Shown piece after piece: positions 40,492 to 49,262 of a stretch of DNA of 64,000 nucleotides; position 1 is the stretch's first letter; the number at the start of each line of letters is the position of its first letter. The position numbers were made by a program, and so were the translations under genes. This DNA comes from Proteiniphilum sp. UBA1403 (GTDB lineage: Bacteria; Bacteroidota; Bacteroidia; Bacteroidales; Dysgonomonadaceae), in contig DBQD01000066.1 of the NCBI GenBank assembly GCA_002305715.1, positions 80,193 to 144,192 on the forward strand. The letters are read 5' to 3'. The notes under the pieces were generated by a model that searched no databases, had not been told where the DNA came from, and saw only the letters and a program-made list of their open reading frames with translations.

Positions 40492-41733
40492 TCAAGCTAC
40501 ACGCAAGTGGTGCAGATCGGAATTTTCCAGTTGATGAATTGCATAATCGCGTGTCACATGCAACTTCTTATTATCTTCAGAAGGCAGAGTGAACATAGCA
40601 TCAATCATGATGGCTTCAACAATGGAACGGAGTCCTCTTGCGCCTAACTTAAACTCAATGGCTTTATCCACAATATACTCAAAGGCTCCCTGATCGAAAG
40701 TTAGTGTTACCCCATCCATTTCAAATAGCTTCTGATATTGTTTTACAATGGAGTTTTTAGGTTCGACCAGAATACGCAATAAAGCATCTCTGTCTAGTGG
40801 TTCCAAATATGTAAGTATTGGAAGTCGCCCAATTATCTCTGGAATAAGGCCAAATGATTTTAGATCGAGAGGCGTTATGTATTTCAACATATTGTTTCGA
40901 TCTATGTTTGCCATTTCGCTGCTTGCGGCATAGCCCACTACTCTAGTATTGAGACGTTGAGCAATTTTTTTCTCAATGCCATCGAAAGCACCTCCACAGA
41001 TAAACAGAATATTCTTGGTGTTTATTGCAATCATGCGTTGTTCCGGATGCTTACGACCTCCCTGAGGAGGTACATTCACCACAGAACCCTCCAGCAATTT
41101 CAACAGTCCCTGTTGCACACCCTCCCCACTTACATCGCGAGTGATGGAAGGATTGTCGCTTTTGCGTGCTATTTTATCGATTTCGTCGATGAAAACAATA
41201 CCTCTCTCTGCTGCATTCACATCGTAGTCGGCTACCTGAAGCAGTCTGGTAAGGATACTTTCAATATCTTCACCCACATACCCCGCTTCGGTTAGCACGG
41301 TTGCATCTACAATGGTGAATGGTACATGCAACATCTTGGCTATTGTGCGAGCCAGTAGAGTTTTACCTGTACCTGTTGCACCCACCATGATGATATTTGA
41401 TTTCTCGATCTCCACCTCATCTTTTACATTCTTCTGTAGAATACGTTTATAATGGTTGTAGACCGAAACCGACAGGAACCTTTTAGCGCTGTCTTGTTTT
41501 ATCACGTACTGATCCAGAAATTCCTTTATTTGTTTTGGTTTAGGAAGTGTTAAGAGAGATATTCCCGGATCTGTTTTGGCATTACTTTTAAAGGTATCAT
41601 TCACAATTTCGTGCGCCTGTTCTGCACACATATCGCAAATATACCCGGTCATGCCTGAAATGAGCAGGTTTACTTCCTGTTCACTTCTACCGCAAAAACT
41701 ACAATGATTACTGCTGTTCGCTTTTTTTGCCAT
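40492..41733 (-). CDS. clpX: ClpX, ATPase subunit of the ClpXP protease
   Basis: 413 residues. The N-terminal zinc domain has Cys11, Cys14, Cys33 and Cys36. Walker A is G118-ATGTGKT-125, Walker B is [11 protein letters not shown], and the pore and sensor regions are intact ([28 protein letters not shown]). It unfolds tagged substrates and feeds them to ClpP, encoded 11 bp upstream. The length is normal. Terminator hairpins follow at 40403-40465. Confidence 0.97.
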   Translation of the reverse strand: MAKKANSSNHCSFCGRSEQEVNLLISGMTGYICDMCAEQAHEIVNDTFKSNAKTDPGISLLTLPKPKQIKEFLDQYVIKQDSAKRFLSVSVYNHYKRILQKNVKDEVEIEKSNIIMVGATGTGKTLLARTIAKMLHVPFTIVDATVLTEAGYVGEDIESILTRLLQVADYDVNAAERGIVFIDEIDKIARKSDNPSITRDVSGEGVQQGLLKLLEGSVVNVPPQGGRKHPEQRMIAINTKNILFICGGAFDGIEKKIAQRLNTRVVGYAASSEMANIDRNNMLKYITPLDLKSFGLIPEIIGRLPILTYLEPLDRDALLRILVEPKNSIVKQYQKLFEMDGVTLTFDQGAFEYIVDKAIEFKLGARGLRSIVEAIMIDAMFTLPSEDNKKLHVTRDYAIHQLENSDLHHLRVA

Positions 41734-41744
41734 TGTTTACTACT

Positions 41745-42419
41745 TTATCCTTTTCGCAATAATACATCATCTACCATGCCATATGCTTTGGCTTCCGATG
41801 CTGTCATCCAGAAATCGCGATCTGAGTCACGTTCCACATCTTCATATGGTTTTCCGGAATGTTTGGATATGATGGTATACAATTCTTGTTTTAATTTAGC
41901 AATTTCGCGAGCTGTTATCTCAATATCAGAAGCTTGTCCTTGTACACCACCCATTGGTTGATGTATCATCACCCTAGAGTGGTTCAGAGCGAAGCGTTTC
42001 TTCTCGGTTCCAGATACCAGCAATACAGCAGCCATAGATGCCGCAATGCCTGTGCAGATTGTTGAGACATTACTTGAGATAAACTGCATTGTATCATATA
42101 TTCCCAATCCTGCATACACCGAACCTCCTGGTGAGTTGATGTAGATGGAGATATCTTTACCTGGATCGGCTGAATCGAGATAAAGCAGTTGAGCTTGAAT
42201 TACATTTGCAGTATAATCGTCGATAGCTGTACCGAGGAAGATTATGCGGTCCATCATCAATCTAGAAAAAACATCCATTTGTGCTACATTGAGCTGACGT
42301 TCTTCTATAATGGTAGGAGATATATACCCTCCCTGGCTTGTAATCTTCATATAGCTTTCGAGCCTGTTGCTACTCATGCCCAAATGCTTCGTTGCATATT
42401 TTTTAAAATCGTCTTGCAT
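41745..42419 (-). CDS. clpP: ATP-dependent Clp protease proteolytic subunit
   Basis: 224 residues. The catalytic triad is Ser128 (GIAASMAA), His153 (MIHQPMGG) and Asp202 (RDFWMTASEA). It forms the two-ring 14-mer of ClpXP. About 20 extra N-terminal residues before the mature core (MQDDFKKYATKHLGMSSNRL) probably act as a self-cleaved propeptide. A TATTTTTG box on the minus strand at 42519-42526 is a candidate -7 element for its own promoter. It is followed by clpX after 11 bp. Confidence 0.97.
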   Translation of the reverse strand: MQDDFKKYATKHLGMSSNRLESYMKITSQGGYISPTIIEERQLNVAQMDVFSRLMMDRIIFLGTAIDDYTANVIQAQLLYLDSADPGKDISIYINSPGGSVYAGLGIYDTMQFISSNVSTICTGIAASMAAVLLVSGTEKKRFALNHSRVMIHQPMGGVQGQASDIEITAREIAKLKQELYTIISKHSGKPYEDVERDSDRDFWMTASEAKAYGMVDDVLLRKG

Positions 42420-42556
42420 AATTTTATATCAAACTTTTTATTTTTCTTGTCATATTGTATACCGCAAAAAAAGTGCCATTATTTTTTGCTACTGTTACTG
42501 CAGGATTTATCAGACAAGCAAAAATAGAAGGAATTGGTGAAATAAAAAATATTTTT

Positions 42557-44008
42557 TTATTCTGCTGACGATTCGCTCGCTGAATCAACATCCTCATCAA
42601 CGTCACCTTCATCAGTAAAATTGGCGGTTTGTTCACCGTGTTTATGAGCATGTTCACTCATAATTTCGCTGAACTCTTTTGATGAGATTTCTTTTTCAGT
42701 AACTGCCAAGTTTTCTTTCAACCAAGCGATTAGTTTTTCCTCAGTCGCTCTGTCGTATAAGTTTTGAATTGTTTCTTCCTTTTCCAACAAGCTTTTTGTG
42801 TAATTCTGCAACACATCGGCCGGCAAGTTGGTCATTCCATACTGTGCAAATTGTGCTTTAGCTACTTCTGCTGCAAGAGCTTCAATATCTTGATATTCTA
42901 CCTTGATACCGTTCTCTTCAACAATCTTCTGCTTCGCGATATGGAATTTAAGATCTTCCAGAATAGCCGGGTAATCAGCTTCCACCTCTTCTGCCGTTTT
43001 CTTGTCGTTCGATTCAAGCAGCCAACGTTTCAAGAACTCATCAGGGAACTTCACATCTTTCATCTTTTCTACGATGATATCTTTTGCTGTATGGATGAAC
43101 AGATGATCGGCATTTGGCTTGAACTGGTTACTTAGTTCAGACGCAATTTTGGTGCGGAACTCCTCTTCGCTTGTTACAACACCTTCACCAAGAATTCTGT
43201 CGAACAGCTCCTGATTAAGTTCAGCTTCCTTATAACGAGTTATCTCTTTGATATCTAAACGGAAATCGGAGTTAATATCTTGTATGTTCTCTTTTGTTGT
43301 TTGCAGTAACGATGCCACCTCAGCTTCGTTGTTATCATATGCACTCTTTGGGTTGAAGACAATGCTGTTGCCAACCTTAGCACCAATAAATTGATTTTTT
43401 ACGGACTCTTCTTTCAGGTATGAAGGCATCAGGATTGCATTTTCGATCACCAGGCCGTTTTCTTTTTCCTTTTCTCCATCCATTTCGGTGAGTGTCCCCT
43501 TAATCAGGTCTGTATCTTTAGCCTCTTCCTCAATGGTAGCATAGGTGCCATAATTCTGCTTATATGCATCCAATTGTTTTTCCAGAAGATCATCTTCCAG
43601 TTTCACTCGATAGTACGTCATTTCGGTACTTTTGTCGAGCGGCAACTCAAACTCAGGTGTCAGTGCCACATCGAAATAAAAAGTAAGAGTTTCATCTTTA
43701 TCGAGGTCAACCTGTTTCTCTTCGCTATCATCAGAGATAGGCTCGCCGAGTATTTTTAGTTTATTCTCCCGAATGAAATTGGTTAGTTCTTCTGTGACTA
43801 ACTTGTTTACTTCATCAACTAGAACAGCTTTTCCATACATGCGTTGGATAACACTCTTGGGTACTTTACCCTGACGGAATCCAGGAATGTTGGCTTTCTG
43901 TCGGAATTGATTAATTGACTTATCTACTTTTTCCTGATAATCTGCTTTCTCTAGTTCGATTACTATGGTTCCGTTTACTTCGTCCTTTTTATTCAGTGTT
44001 GACTTCAT
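42557..44008 (-). CDS. tig: Trigger factor, ribosome-associated chaperone
   Basis: 483 residues, at the long end of the family. It binds nascent chains at the ribosome exit tunnel. The ribosome-binding signature is G43-FRQGKVPKS near the N-terminus. The middle PPIase-like domain (about 150-240) is diverged. The C-terminal helical arms run to about residue 450. The last 32 residues form a His-rich then strongly acidic tail (HAHKHGEQ, then DEGDVDEDVDSASESSAE). It has its own promoter at 44080-44110 and leads the tig-clpP-clpX set. Confidence 0.93.
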   Translation of the reverse strand: MKSTLNKKDEVNGTIVIELEKADYQEKVDKSINQFRQKANIPGFRQGKVPKSVIQRMYGKAVLVDEVNKLVTEELTNFIRENKLKILGEPISDDSEEKQVDLDKDETLTFYFDVALTPEFELPLDKSTEMTYYRVKLEDDLLEKQLDAYKQNYGTYATIEEEAKDTDLIKGTLTEMDGEKEKENGLVIENAILMPSYLKEESVKNQFIGAKVGNSIVFNPKSAYDNNEAEVASLLQTTKENIQDINSDFRLDIKEITRYKEAELNQELFDRILGEGVVTSEEEFRTKIASELSNQFKPNADHLFIHTAKDIIVEKMKDVKFPDEFLKRWLLESNDKKTAEEVEADYPAILEDLKFHIAKQKIVEENGIKVEYQDIEALAAEVAKAQFAQYGMTNLPADVLQNYTKSLLEKEETIQNLYDRATEEKLIAWLKENLAVTEKEISSKEFSEIMSEHAHKHGEQTANFTDEGDVDEDVDSASESSAE

Positions 44009-44079
44009 TGAAATGCTTGATGTTTTAGTGGAAAGTCGGTTAATTTCAACCGATTGAATCCTTTTTTTTAATAAGAGTG

Positions 44080-44110
44080 CAAAATTAGTGTTATTCTTTC
44101 AATTTGCAAA
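44080..44110 (-). promoter_or_regulatory. Promoter of tig
   Basis: On the minus strand TTTG (44110-44107), a 19-bp spacer and TAATTTTGC (44087-44079) match the Bacteroidetes consensus fully. Transcription would start near 44074, giving a leader of about 65 bases before the tig ATG. Confidence 0.68.
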
Positions 44111-44242
44111 AAATATTTTCTGTCGTTACGTCTGTACAACCTAATACACAGTGAATCTATTTACCCTTACAGACTCATTTCTGGAGATAATGCATGGTTA
44201 TTTATTGCGCATAAGATGCTACTCAATGCTACTTGGGTTGGT

Positions 44243-44286
44243 ATCCCTCTGTTACCCCTCCGTTATCCCTCCGTTACCCCTCTGTA
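44243..44286. repeat. Four-unit 11-bp tandem repeat, copy B
   Basis: Four 11-mers: ATCCCTCTGTT, ACCCCTCCGTT, ATCCCTCCGTT and ACCCCTCTGTA, followed by TATACCTTATATAAAA and preceded by TTGG. Same unit number, phase, orientation and tail as copy A at 3012-3055. It lies about 110 bp upstream of the CPBP-protease gene. Confidence 0.9.
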
Positions 44287-44397
44287 TATACCTTATATAA
44301 AAGGAGAGTATTACCAGAGTAGATTAAGCCGAGTCCCTTTGCGAAAATAATTATATTTAACGTGAATATTCTATCTTTGTAATTCAAAACAGACAAA

Positions 44398-45303
44398 ATG
44401 CAACCAGTTTTCAAATTTGCCACTCCCGGTACAAAAATAGCAATACTTTTTTTGTTGCTCTGTGCAGGACTCATTGTCTCCCTTTTATTTATGGGACTAA
44501 TGAATATAGTTTTTGGAATTAACTATGCCGAAAACAACACCGCTATATATATAAGTTCGGCGTTACAGTCGCTTTTTGCCATTGCATTACCATCTTTCAC
44601 AGTTGCTACACTTACAACCGATACACCCAATAAATTCTTCAAATTAGGATGGAATGAGAAGATGTTACAGCGTATACTTTTCGCCCTGTTACTTTTCCTA
44701 TTGTCCTATCCGTTTGTATCCTTTCTTACAAAATGGAACAGCGGCATGCAACTTCCCGTGTGGATGAGTGGCATTGAAGCCTATATGCGAACAATGGAGG
44801 ATGCAGCCATGGAGACCACAATGAAGTTGCTTTCGGCTCAAACCCCTCTTTTTTTGATATTCAATTTGGTTGTTGTAGCCGGATTGGCAGCATTCTCAGA
44901 GGAGTTATTTTTTCGGGGAGCACTTCAACAGTTTTTGTATGAAAAGTTTCGCAACGAACATGCACCTGTGTGGATTTCGGCTTTTCTATTTAGTCTGATC
45001 CATTTTCAATTTTTTGGATTTTTGCCGAGGATGATGTTGGGTGTGATATTGGGTTATCTATTTTATTACTCGCGTAATTTGTGGATTGCCATCATTTTCC
45101 ATTTTGTGAACAATGCCACTGTAATTGTTCTTTACTATTTCTGGAGCAATGCAGAGTGGTTTCGTTGGATGGAGGAGTATCCGGTAAATTTTACCTATCT
45201 TTTGGTGGCCATTATAAGTGCGATTCTCACCTTTCTTTTGTTTAGGAACTATATGAAACACGACCGCTTATTGGTTGAAGATAATGAAACATTAAATAGA
45301 TAA
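44398..45303 (+). CDS. CPBP-family intramembrane metalloprotease
   Basis: 301 residues with about eight transmembrane helices. The three family motifs are present: Glu168-Glu169 with Arg173 in FSEELFFRGALQQF, His202 in FSLIHFQFFGF, and HFVNNAT with His235. This group includes Rce1-like CAAX proteases and bacteriocin self-immunity proteins; the substrate here is unknown. The stop lies 4 bp before the DUF3109 start, so the two are probably cotranscribed. A TATCTTTG box at 44372-44379 lies 18 bp before the ATG. Confidence 0.9.
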   Translation: MQPVFKFATPGTKIAILFLLLCAGLIVSLLFMGLMNIVFGINYAENNTAIYISSALQSLFAIALPSFTVATLTTDTPNKFFKLGWNEKMLQRILFALLLFLLSYPFVSFLTKWNSGMQLPVWMSGIEAYMRTMEDAAMETTMKLLSAQTPLFLIFNLVVVAGLAAFSEELFFRGALQQFLYEKFRNEHAPVWISAFLFSLIHFQFFGFLPRMMLGVILGYLFYYSRNLWIAIIFHFVNNATVIVLYYFWSNAEWFRWMEEYPVNFTYLLVAIISAILTFLLFRNYMKHDRLLVEDNETLNR

Positions 45304-45307
45304 TGAT

Positions 45308-45883
45308 ATGATTCAAGTTCAAGATACGCTCATTTCAGACGATTTGTTTGAAGTACAATTTATTTGTGATCTCTGTAAATGCAAAGGGCAGTGTTGTGTA
45401 GATGGTGAATCGGGTGCACCAATCACACAAGAAGAGTTTACAGCAATAAATGAAATACTGCCTGAAATTTGGGATGATCTCTCACCCAAAGCACAGGAAC
45501 TGATTAAGGAGCAAGGGATTGCATATACCGATACCGATGGCGAGTTGGTTACCTCAATAATTAATGGTGAAGAGTGTGTCTTTACCAAATTCGATGAAAA
45601 CGGAATCTGCAAATGCACCATTGACAGTGCATACCGAGAAGGGCGCACCTCCGTTCAGAAGCCAATTTCGTGCCATCTTTATCCGGTGAGGTTACAAAAT
45701 TATGCCGATTTTACCGCGGTGAACTACCACCGTTGGTCAATTTGTCAGCCTGCACTTAAACTGGGACGGAGAGAGAGTCTTCCACTTTATAAGTTTTTGC
45801 GTGAACCGCTAATTAGAAGATTCGGGGAGTCGTGGTATGAGGAAGTTTGTGAGGTTGCAAAATTATTGGAAGAAAAAAAGTAA
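45308..45883 (+). CDS. DUF3109 family cysteine-rich protein
   Basis: 191 residues with a cysteine pattern that suggests a metal or Fe-S centre: CDLCKCKGQCCVDG near residues 20-33, CVFTKFDENGICKC near 78-91, ISCHLYPVR near 120 and SICQPALKLGRRESLPLYKFL near 145. This matches the Bacteroidetes DUF3109 family, related in layout to YkgJ/CxxCxxCC proteins. Function unknown. It begins 4 bp after the CPBP gene. Confidence 0.85.
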   Translation: MIQVQDTLISDDLFEVQFICDLCKCKGQCCVDGESGAPITQEEFTAINEILPEIWDDLSPKAQELIKEQGIAYTDTDGELVTSIINGEECVFTKFDENGICKCTIDSAYREGRTSVQKPISCHLYPVRLQNYADFTAVNYHRWSICQPALKLGRRESLPLYKFLREPLIRRFGESWYEEVCEVAKLLEEKK

Positions 45884-45960
45884 TGAAAATGTGTTTTTTT
45901 TCTCATTTACTTTCCTGAATTAAAATTTTTGTTATATTTTTGCACAAATATAAGTAAAAT

Positions 45961-46563
45961 GTGCAATATAAAGTGACTTCGTCCATTTCAAAAACGAAAA
46001 ACAATTTAATTGATGTCGCTCGGCAACTCTTCGCAAAAAAGGGCGTTGAGAATACAACAATGAATGACATCGCCGAAGCTTCTCAACGAGGCCGTCGTAC
46101 TCTTTATACCTATTTCAGCAGTAAAAGTGAAATTTATAAGGCCGTAATTGAGTCGGAGCTCAATGTGCTTTATAGCAGTCTGGAAGAGGTGATAAGGAGA
46201 AACATTCCGGCCGATGAAAAGCTTATTCTATTGGCATTTACACGTTTGGGTGCCATCAAGGAGGTTGTTACGCGTAATGGGAGTCTGCGGGCCGACTTTT
46301 TCAGAGATATCTGGAAGGTAGAAAATGTGCGCAAGGGGTTTGACAAGAAAGAGATTCAATATTTGGAGACCATCATTCGAGATGGATGTGAGAAGGGAAT
46401 CTTTCAACAATGCGATATCAAGCAAACAGCCGAAATTTTGCATTATGCATTCAAGGGCCTCGAGGTGCCCACCATTCGTGGCGCTATGAAGCTCGACTAC
46501 AACAAAAAGGAGGATCGAGAAATCATTTCCTCCATCTTGTTTAAAGGCATGTATGCGAAGTAG
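45961..46563 (+). CDS. TetR/AcrR-family transcriptional regulator
   Basis: 200 residues. The N-terminal DNA-binding domain is clear (NLIDVARQLFAKKGVENTTMNDIAEASQRGRRTLYTYFSSKSEIYKAVIE, about residues 14-63); the C-terminal ligand domain is diverged. The start is GTG at 45961; the next in-frame ATG would cut into the helix-turn-helix. It lies 162 bp before fabG on the same strand, so control of fatty-acid synthesis is possible, but no operator was identified. Confidence 0.9.
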   Translation: MQYKVTSSISKTKNNLIDVARQLFAKKGVENTTMNDIAEASQRGRRTLYTYFSSKSEIYKAVIESELNVLYSSLEEVIRRNIPADEKLILLAFTRLGAIKEVVTRNGSLRADFFRDIWKVENVRKGFDKKEIQYLETIIRDGCEKGIFQQCDIKQTAEILHYAFKGLEVPTIRGAMKLDYNKKEDREIISSILFKGMYAK

Positions 46564-46725
46564 CACAAAAAAATTCCGATAGAAATAGTGCGGTTGGAAT
46601 CGGGGATCAAAAGAGATAATAAACAATTGAATATTAATCGTATGGAGCAAGCATTCAGCATATTCTTCATGGGAGAATAACAGCATGCAAGTTTCATACT
46701 CCACATTGAAAATAAGAATAATCAA

Positions 46726-47472
46726 ATGAAGTTATTAGAAGGTAAAACAGCGTTGATAACCGGTGCTGCCCGTGGTATTGGCAAAGCCATAGCTTTGAAA
46801 TTTGCATCGGAGGGAGCCAATATCGCATTCACCGACTTGGTCATTGGTGAAATAGGTGAAGCTACCGAACAAGAAATTGCAGCTCTCGGTGTTAAATGCA
46901 AAGGGTACGCTTCCAATGCTGCCAATTTTGACGAGACACACCAAGTTGTGGAACAGATTATGCAGGATTTTGGTCGTATCGACGTTCTGGTAAACAATGC
47001 CGGTATCACGAAAGATAGTTTGATGATGCGTATGAGTGAGCAGCAGTGGGATGCTGTAATCAACGTGAATCTGAAGTCCGCTTTCAATTTTATTCACGCG
47101 ATCACCCCCATTATGATGCGCCAAAAATCAGGAAGCATTATAAATATGAGTTCGGTTGTGGGTGTATCAGGAAATGCAGGACAAGCGAACTATTCAGCAT
47201 CGAAAGCTGGAATGATTGGATTGGCCAAATCGATGGCCAAGGAGTTGGGTTCACGCGGAATACGTGTAAATGCAATTGCACCGGGGTTCATTATTACTGA
47301 TATGACTGGTCAGCTTTCAGAAGAGGTTCGTAATGAGTGGGCTAAACAAATACCATTAAGACGCGGTGGTACGCCCGAAGATGTTGCGAATACGGCAATT
47401 TTCCTTGCCTCAGACCTCTCTTCGTATGTCAGTGGCCAGGTTATCCATGTCTGTGGTGGCATGAATACCTGA
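46726..47472 (+). CDS. fabG: 3-oxoacyl-[acyl-carrier-protein] reductase
   Basis: 248 residues, short-chain dehydrogenase fold. The cofactor motif is T12-GAARGIG-19, NNAG at 90-93, Asn114, and the catalytic Ser143, Tyr156 and Lys160 in MSSVVGVSGNAGQANYSASK. It reduces 3-oxoacyl-ACP with NADPH in each round of fatty-acid elongation. The block VVGVSGNAGQANYSASKAGM is close to the E. coli FabG stretch, which supports fabG rather than a general dehydrogenase. A terminator follows at 47495-47533. Confidence 0.93.
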   Translation: MKLLEGKTALITGAARGIGKAIALKFASEGANIAFTDLVIGEIGEATEQEIAALGVKCKGYASNAANFDETHQVVEQIMQDFGRIDVLVNNAGITKDSLMMRMSEQQWDAVINVNLKSAFNFIHAITPIMMRQKSGSIINMSSVVGVSGNAGQANYSASKAGMIGLAKSMAKELGSRGIRVNAIAPGFIITDMTGQLSEEVRNEWAKQIPLRRGGTPEDVANTAIFLASDLSSYVSGQVIHVCGGMNT

Positions 47473-47494
47473 TTGAAAGAAAAATATTATTGTA

Positions 47495-47533
47495 AGAGGC
47501 ACACGGGAGTACCTATGTGCCTCTACCATTTTT
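47495..47533 (+). terminator. Terminator after fabG
   Basis: Stem AGAGGCACA (47495-47503) with TGTGCCTCT (47516-47524), 12-base loop, then ACCATTTTT. It lies 22 bp after the fabG stop and 20 bp before the next gene. Confidence 0.82.
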
Positions 47534-47553
47534 AACAGAATCTGATTTCTACG

Positions 47554-48228
47554 ATGACTGTTTTATACGAAGACAATCATATCATCATTGTCAACAAGGC
47601 ACCCGGTGAGATTGTTCAGGGCGACAAAACGGGAGATGAGCCGCTTTCAGAGACGGTAAAGGCCTATCTCAAGGAGAAGTATCAAAAGCCTGGCAATGTG
47701 TTTTGTGGTGTTACTCATCGGCTCGACCGACCTACGAGTGGGGTAGTTGTGTTTGCCAAAACAAGCAAGTCGCTTTCCCGTCTAAACGAAATGTTTCGCA
47801 AGGGGGAAATTAACAAGACATACTGGGCAATTGTAAAGAAACGACCATCTATGGAGGAAGGAACGCTGACCCATTATCTCATTAAAAACGAGAAAACCAA
47901 CAAGTCAGCAGCCTACGATACCGAAAAGCCCAATACGAAGAAAGCGATACTTCATTACAAATTAATTGCAACATCTACGAACTATTATCTACTTGAAGTC
48001 GATTTGGAGACAGGTCGTCATCACCAAATACGATGCCAACTTGCCAAAATTGGATCACCCATTAAGGGAGATCTGAAATATGGAGCAGAGCGCTCCAATC
48101 CCGATGGGAGCATTAGTTTGCATGCACGTTCAATCTCTTTCATACATCCAGTATCAAAAGAACCCATTTTCGTTATCGCTCCTGTGCCGGAAGATGCATT
48201 GTGGCGTTCATTCGAACAATCAATTTAA
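47554..48228 (+). CDS. RluA-family RNA pseudouridine synthase
   Basis: 224 residues. The catalytic motif is HRLDRPTSGVVVFAKT with Asp58. Also seen: ILYEDNHIIIVNKAPG-like N-terminus, KTYWAIV, LLEVDLETGRHHQIRCQLA and LHARSISFIHPV. It turns specific uridines in rRNA or tRNA into pseudouridine; there is no S4 domain, so it is the short single-domain form and the target base cannot be assigned. Confidence 0.92.
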   Translation: MTVLYEDNHIIIVNKAPGEIVQGDKTGDEPLSETVKAYLKEKYQKPGNVFCGVTHRLDRPTSGVVVFAKTSKSLSRLNEMFRKGEINKTYWAIVKKRPSMEEGTLTHYLIKNEKTNKSAAYDTEKPNTKKAILHYKLIATSTNYYLLEVDLETGRHHQIRCQLAKIGSPIKGDLKYGAERSNPDGSISLHARSISFIHPVSKEPIFVIAPVPEDALWRSFEQSI

Positions 48229-48281
48229 CGAGGATTGTTACATTCACAAAGCATCATTCTCCAACTATCTATAAAAAATCC

Positions 48282-48289
48282 TATATTTG
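48282..48289 (+). promoter_or_regulatory. Candidate -7 element for the nucleotidyltransferase gene
   Basis: TATATTTG lies 26 bp before the ATG at 48315. It matches the Bacteroidetes -7 consensus, but no TTG is found at the usual distance upstream. Its position argues against the longer reading frame from 48201, which would be partly upstream of the message. Confidence 0.4.
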
Positions 48290-48314
48290 TAGGATAAATA
48301 AATATATCAAAACA

Positions 48315-49217
48315 ATGAAACCTACATTATTTGTTTTGGCTGCCGGCATGGGCAGTCGTTATGGCGGATTAAAACAACTTGATGGAGTTGGTCCAAGCGG
48401 TGAGACCATTATGGATTATTCTATTTATGATGCAGTGAATGCCGGATTTGGCAAGTTGGTATTCGTGATCCGCAAATCATTTGAAGTTGATTTCAGGGAA
48501 AAAATTGTCAGCAAATACGAAAAGAAAATACCAGTGGAATTGGTATTTCAGGAACTCGATTATCTCCCAGAGGGATTTACCCCTCATCCTGATAGAGTGA
48601 AGCCTTGGGGTACAAACCATGCGGTAATGATGGGAAAAGATGTAATAAAGGAACCTTTTGCCGTAATCAATGCCGACGATTTTTATGGAAGAGAAAGCTT
48701 TGGTGTGTTGGCCAACTATCTTACCTCTCTCAATGGCAGTGAAAATAAGTATTGCATGGTAGGTTATCGTGTGGGTAATACACTTTCAGAAAGTGGCACT
48801 GTTGCACGTGGAGTCTGCGAAACCGACGCCGAAGGACATCTCACCGGTGTGGTTGAACGTACCCAGGTAATGCGAATTGATGGCAAAGTCTCCTATAAAG
48901 ATGAAAATGACCAGTGGGTTTCTATTGATGATAATACTCCTGTGTCGATGAATATGTGGGGCTTCACACCCGATTATTTCACCTATTCAGAAGATTATTT
49001 TATTCAATTCTTGAAGGAGAATGCAAACAACCTTAAAGCAGAATTTTTTATTCCGTTGCTGGTTAACCATCTCATTGTAAACGGCAAGGTGAACGTAAAG
49101 GTGTTGGATACGCCCTCAAAATGGTTCGGCGTTACATATGCCGAAGATCGTCAGGGTGTTGTTGAACGCTTGAAAGAATTAGCAGCAAACGAAGTATATC
49201 CCTCTCCATTGTGGTAA
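48315..49217 (+). CDS. Sugar-phosphate nucleotidyltransferase-like protein
   Basis: 300 residues from the ATG at 48315. The frame is open to 48201, but that region overlaps the pseudouridine synthase gene and does not look coding. The nucleotide-binding loop LAAGMGSRYGGLKQLDGVGPSGETIMDYSI is a variant of the GxGxRxxPxT-K motif; NADDFYGRESF holds the metal-binding Asp. The rest (MNMWGFTPDYF, EFFIPLLVNHLI) matches a conserved family of predicted nucleotidyltransferases found widely in bacteria. The sugar or choline substrate cannot be told. Cytosolic. Confidence 0.85.
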   Translation: MKPTLFVLAAGMGSRYGGLKQLDGVGPSGETIMDYSIYDAVNAGFGKLVFVIRKSFEVDFREKIVSKYEKKIPVELVFQELDYLPEGFTPHPDRVKPWGTNHAVMMGKDVIKEPFAVINADDFYGRESFGVLANYLTSLNGSENKYCMVGYRVGNTLSESGTVARGVCETDAEGHLTGVVERTQVMRIDGKVSYKDENDQWVSIDDNTPVSMNMWGFTPDYFTYSEDYFIQFLKENANNLKAEFFIPLLVNHLIVNGKVNVKVLDTPSKWFGVTYAEDRQGVVERLKELAANEVYPSPLW

Positions 49218-49262
49218 TCTATCGAGTAGTTAGTAGGTATTGTACACTGAACTTGCAGAAGA

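Larger units (their letters stand above)
44009..44397. other. Divergent intergenic region between tig and the CPBP gene
   Basis: 389 bp holding the tig promoter (44080-44110), a small inverted repeat in the tig leader (TCGGTT at 44036-44041 and AACCGA at 44048-44053), the second copy of the 11-bp tandem repeat (44243-44286) and a TATCTTTG box at 44372-44379 likely serving the CPBP gene. The rest is AT-rich with nothing recognised. Confidence 0.6.

Noticed and set aside
48201..48314. Longer N-terminus for the nucleotidyltransferase
   Set aside because: It overlaps the pseudouridine synthase gene, its translation is not protein-like, and a -7 box at 48282 lies inside it; the family begins at MKPTLFVLAAG.
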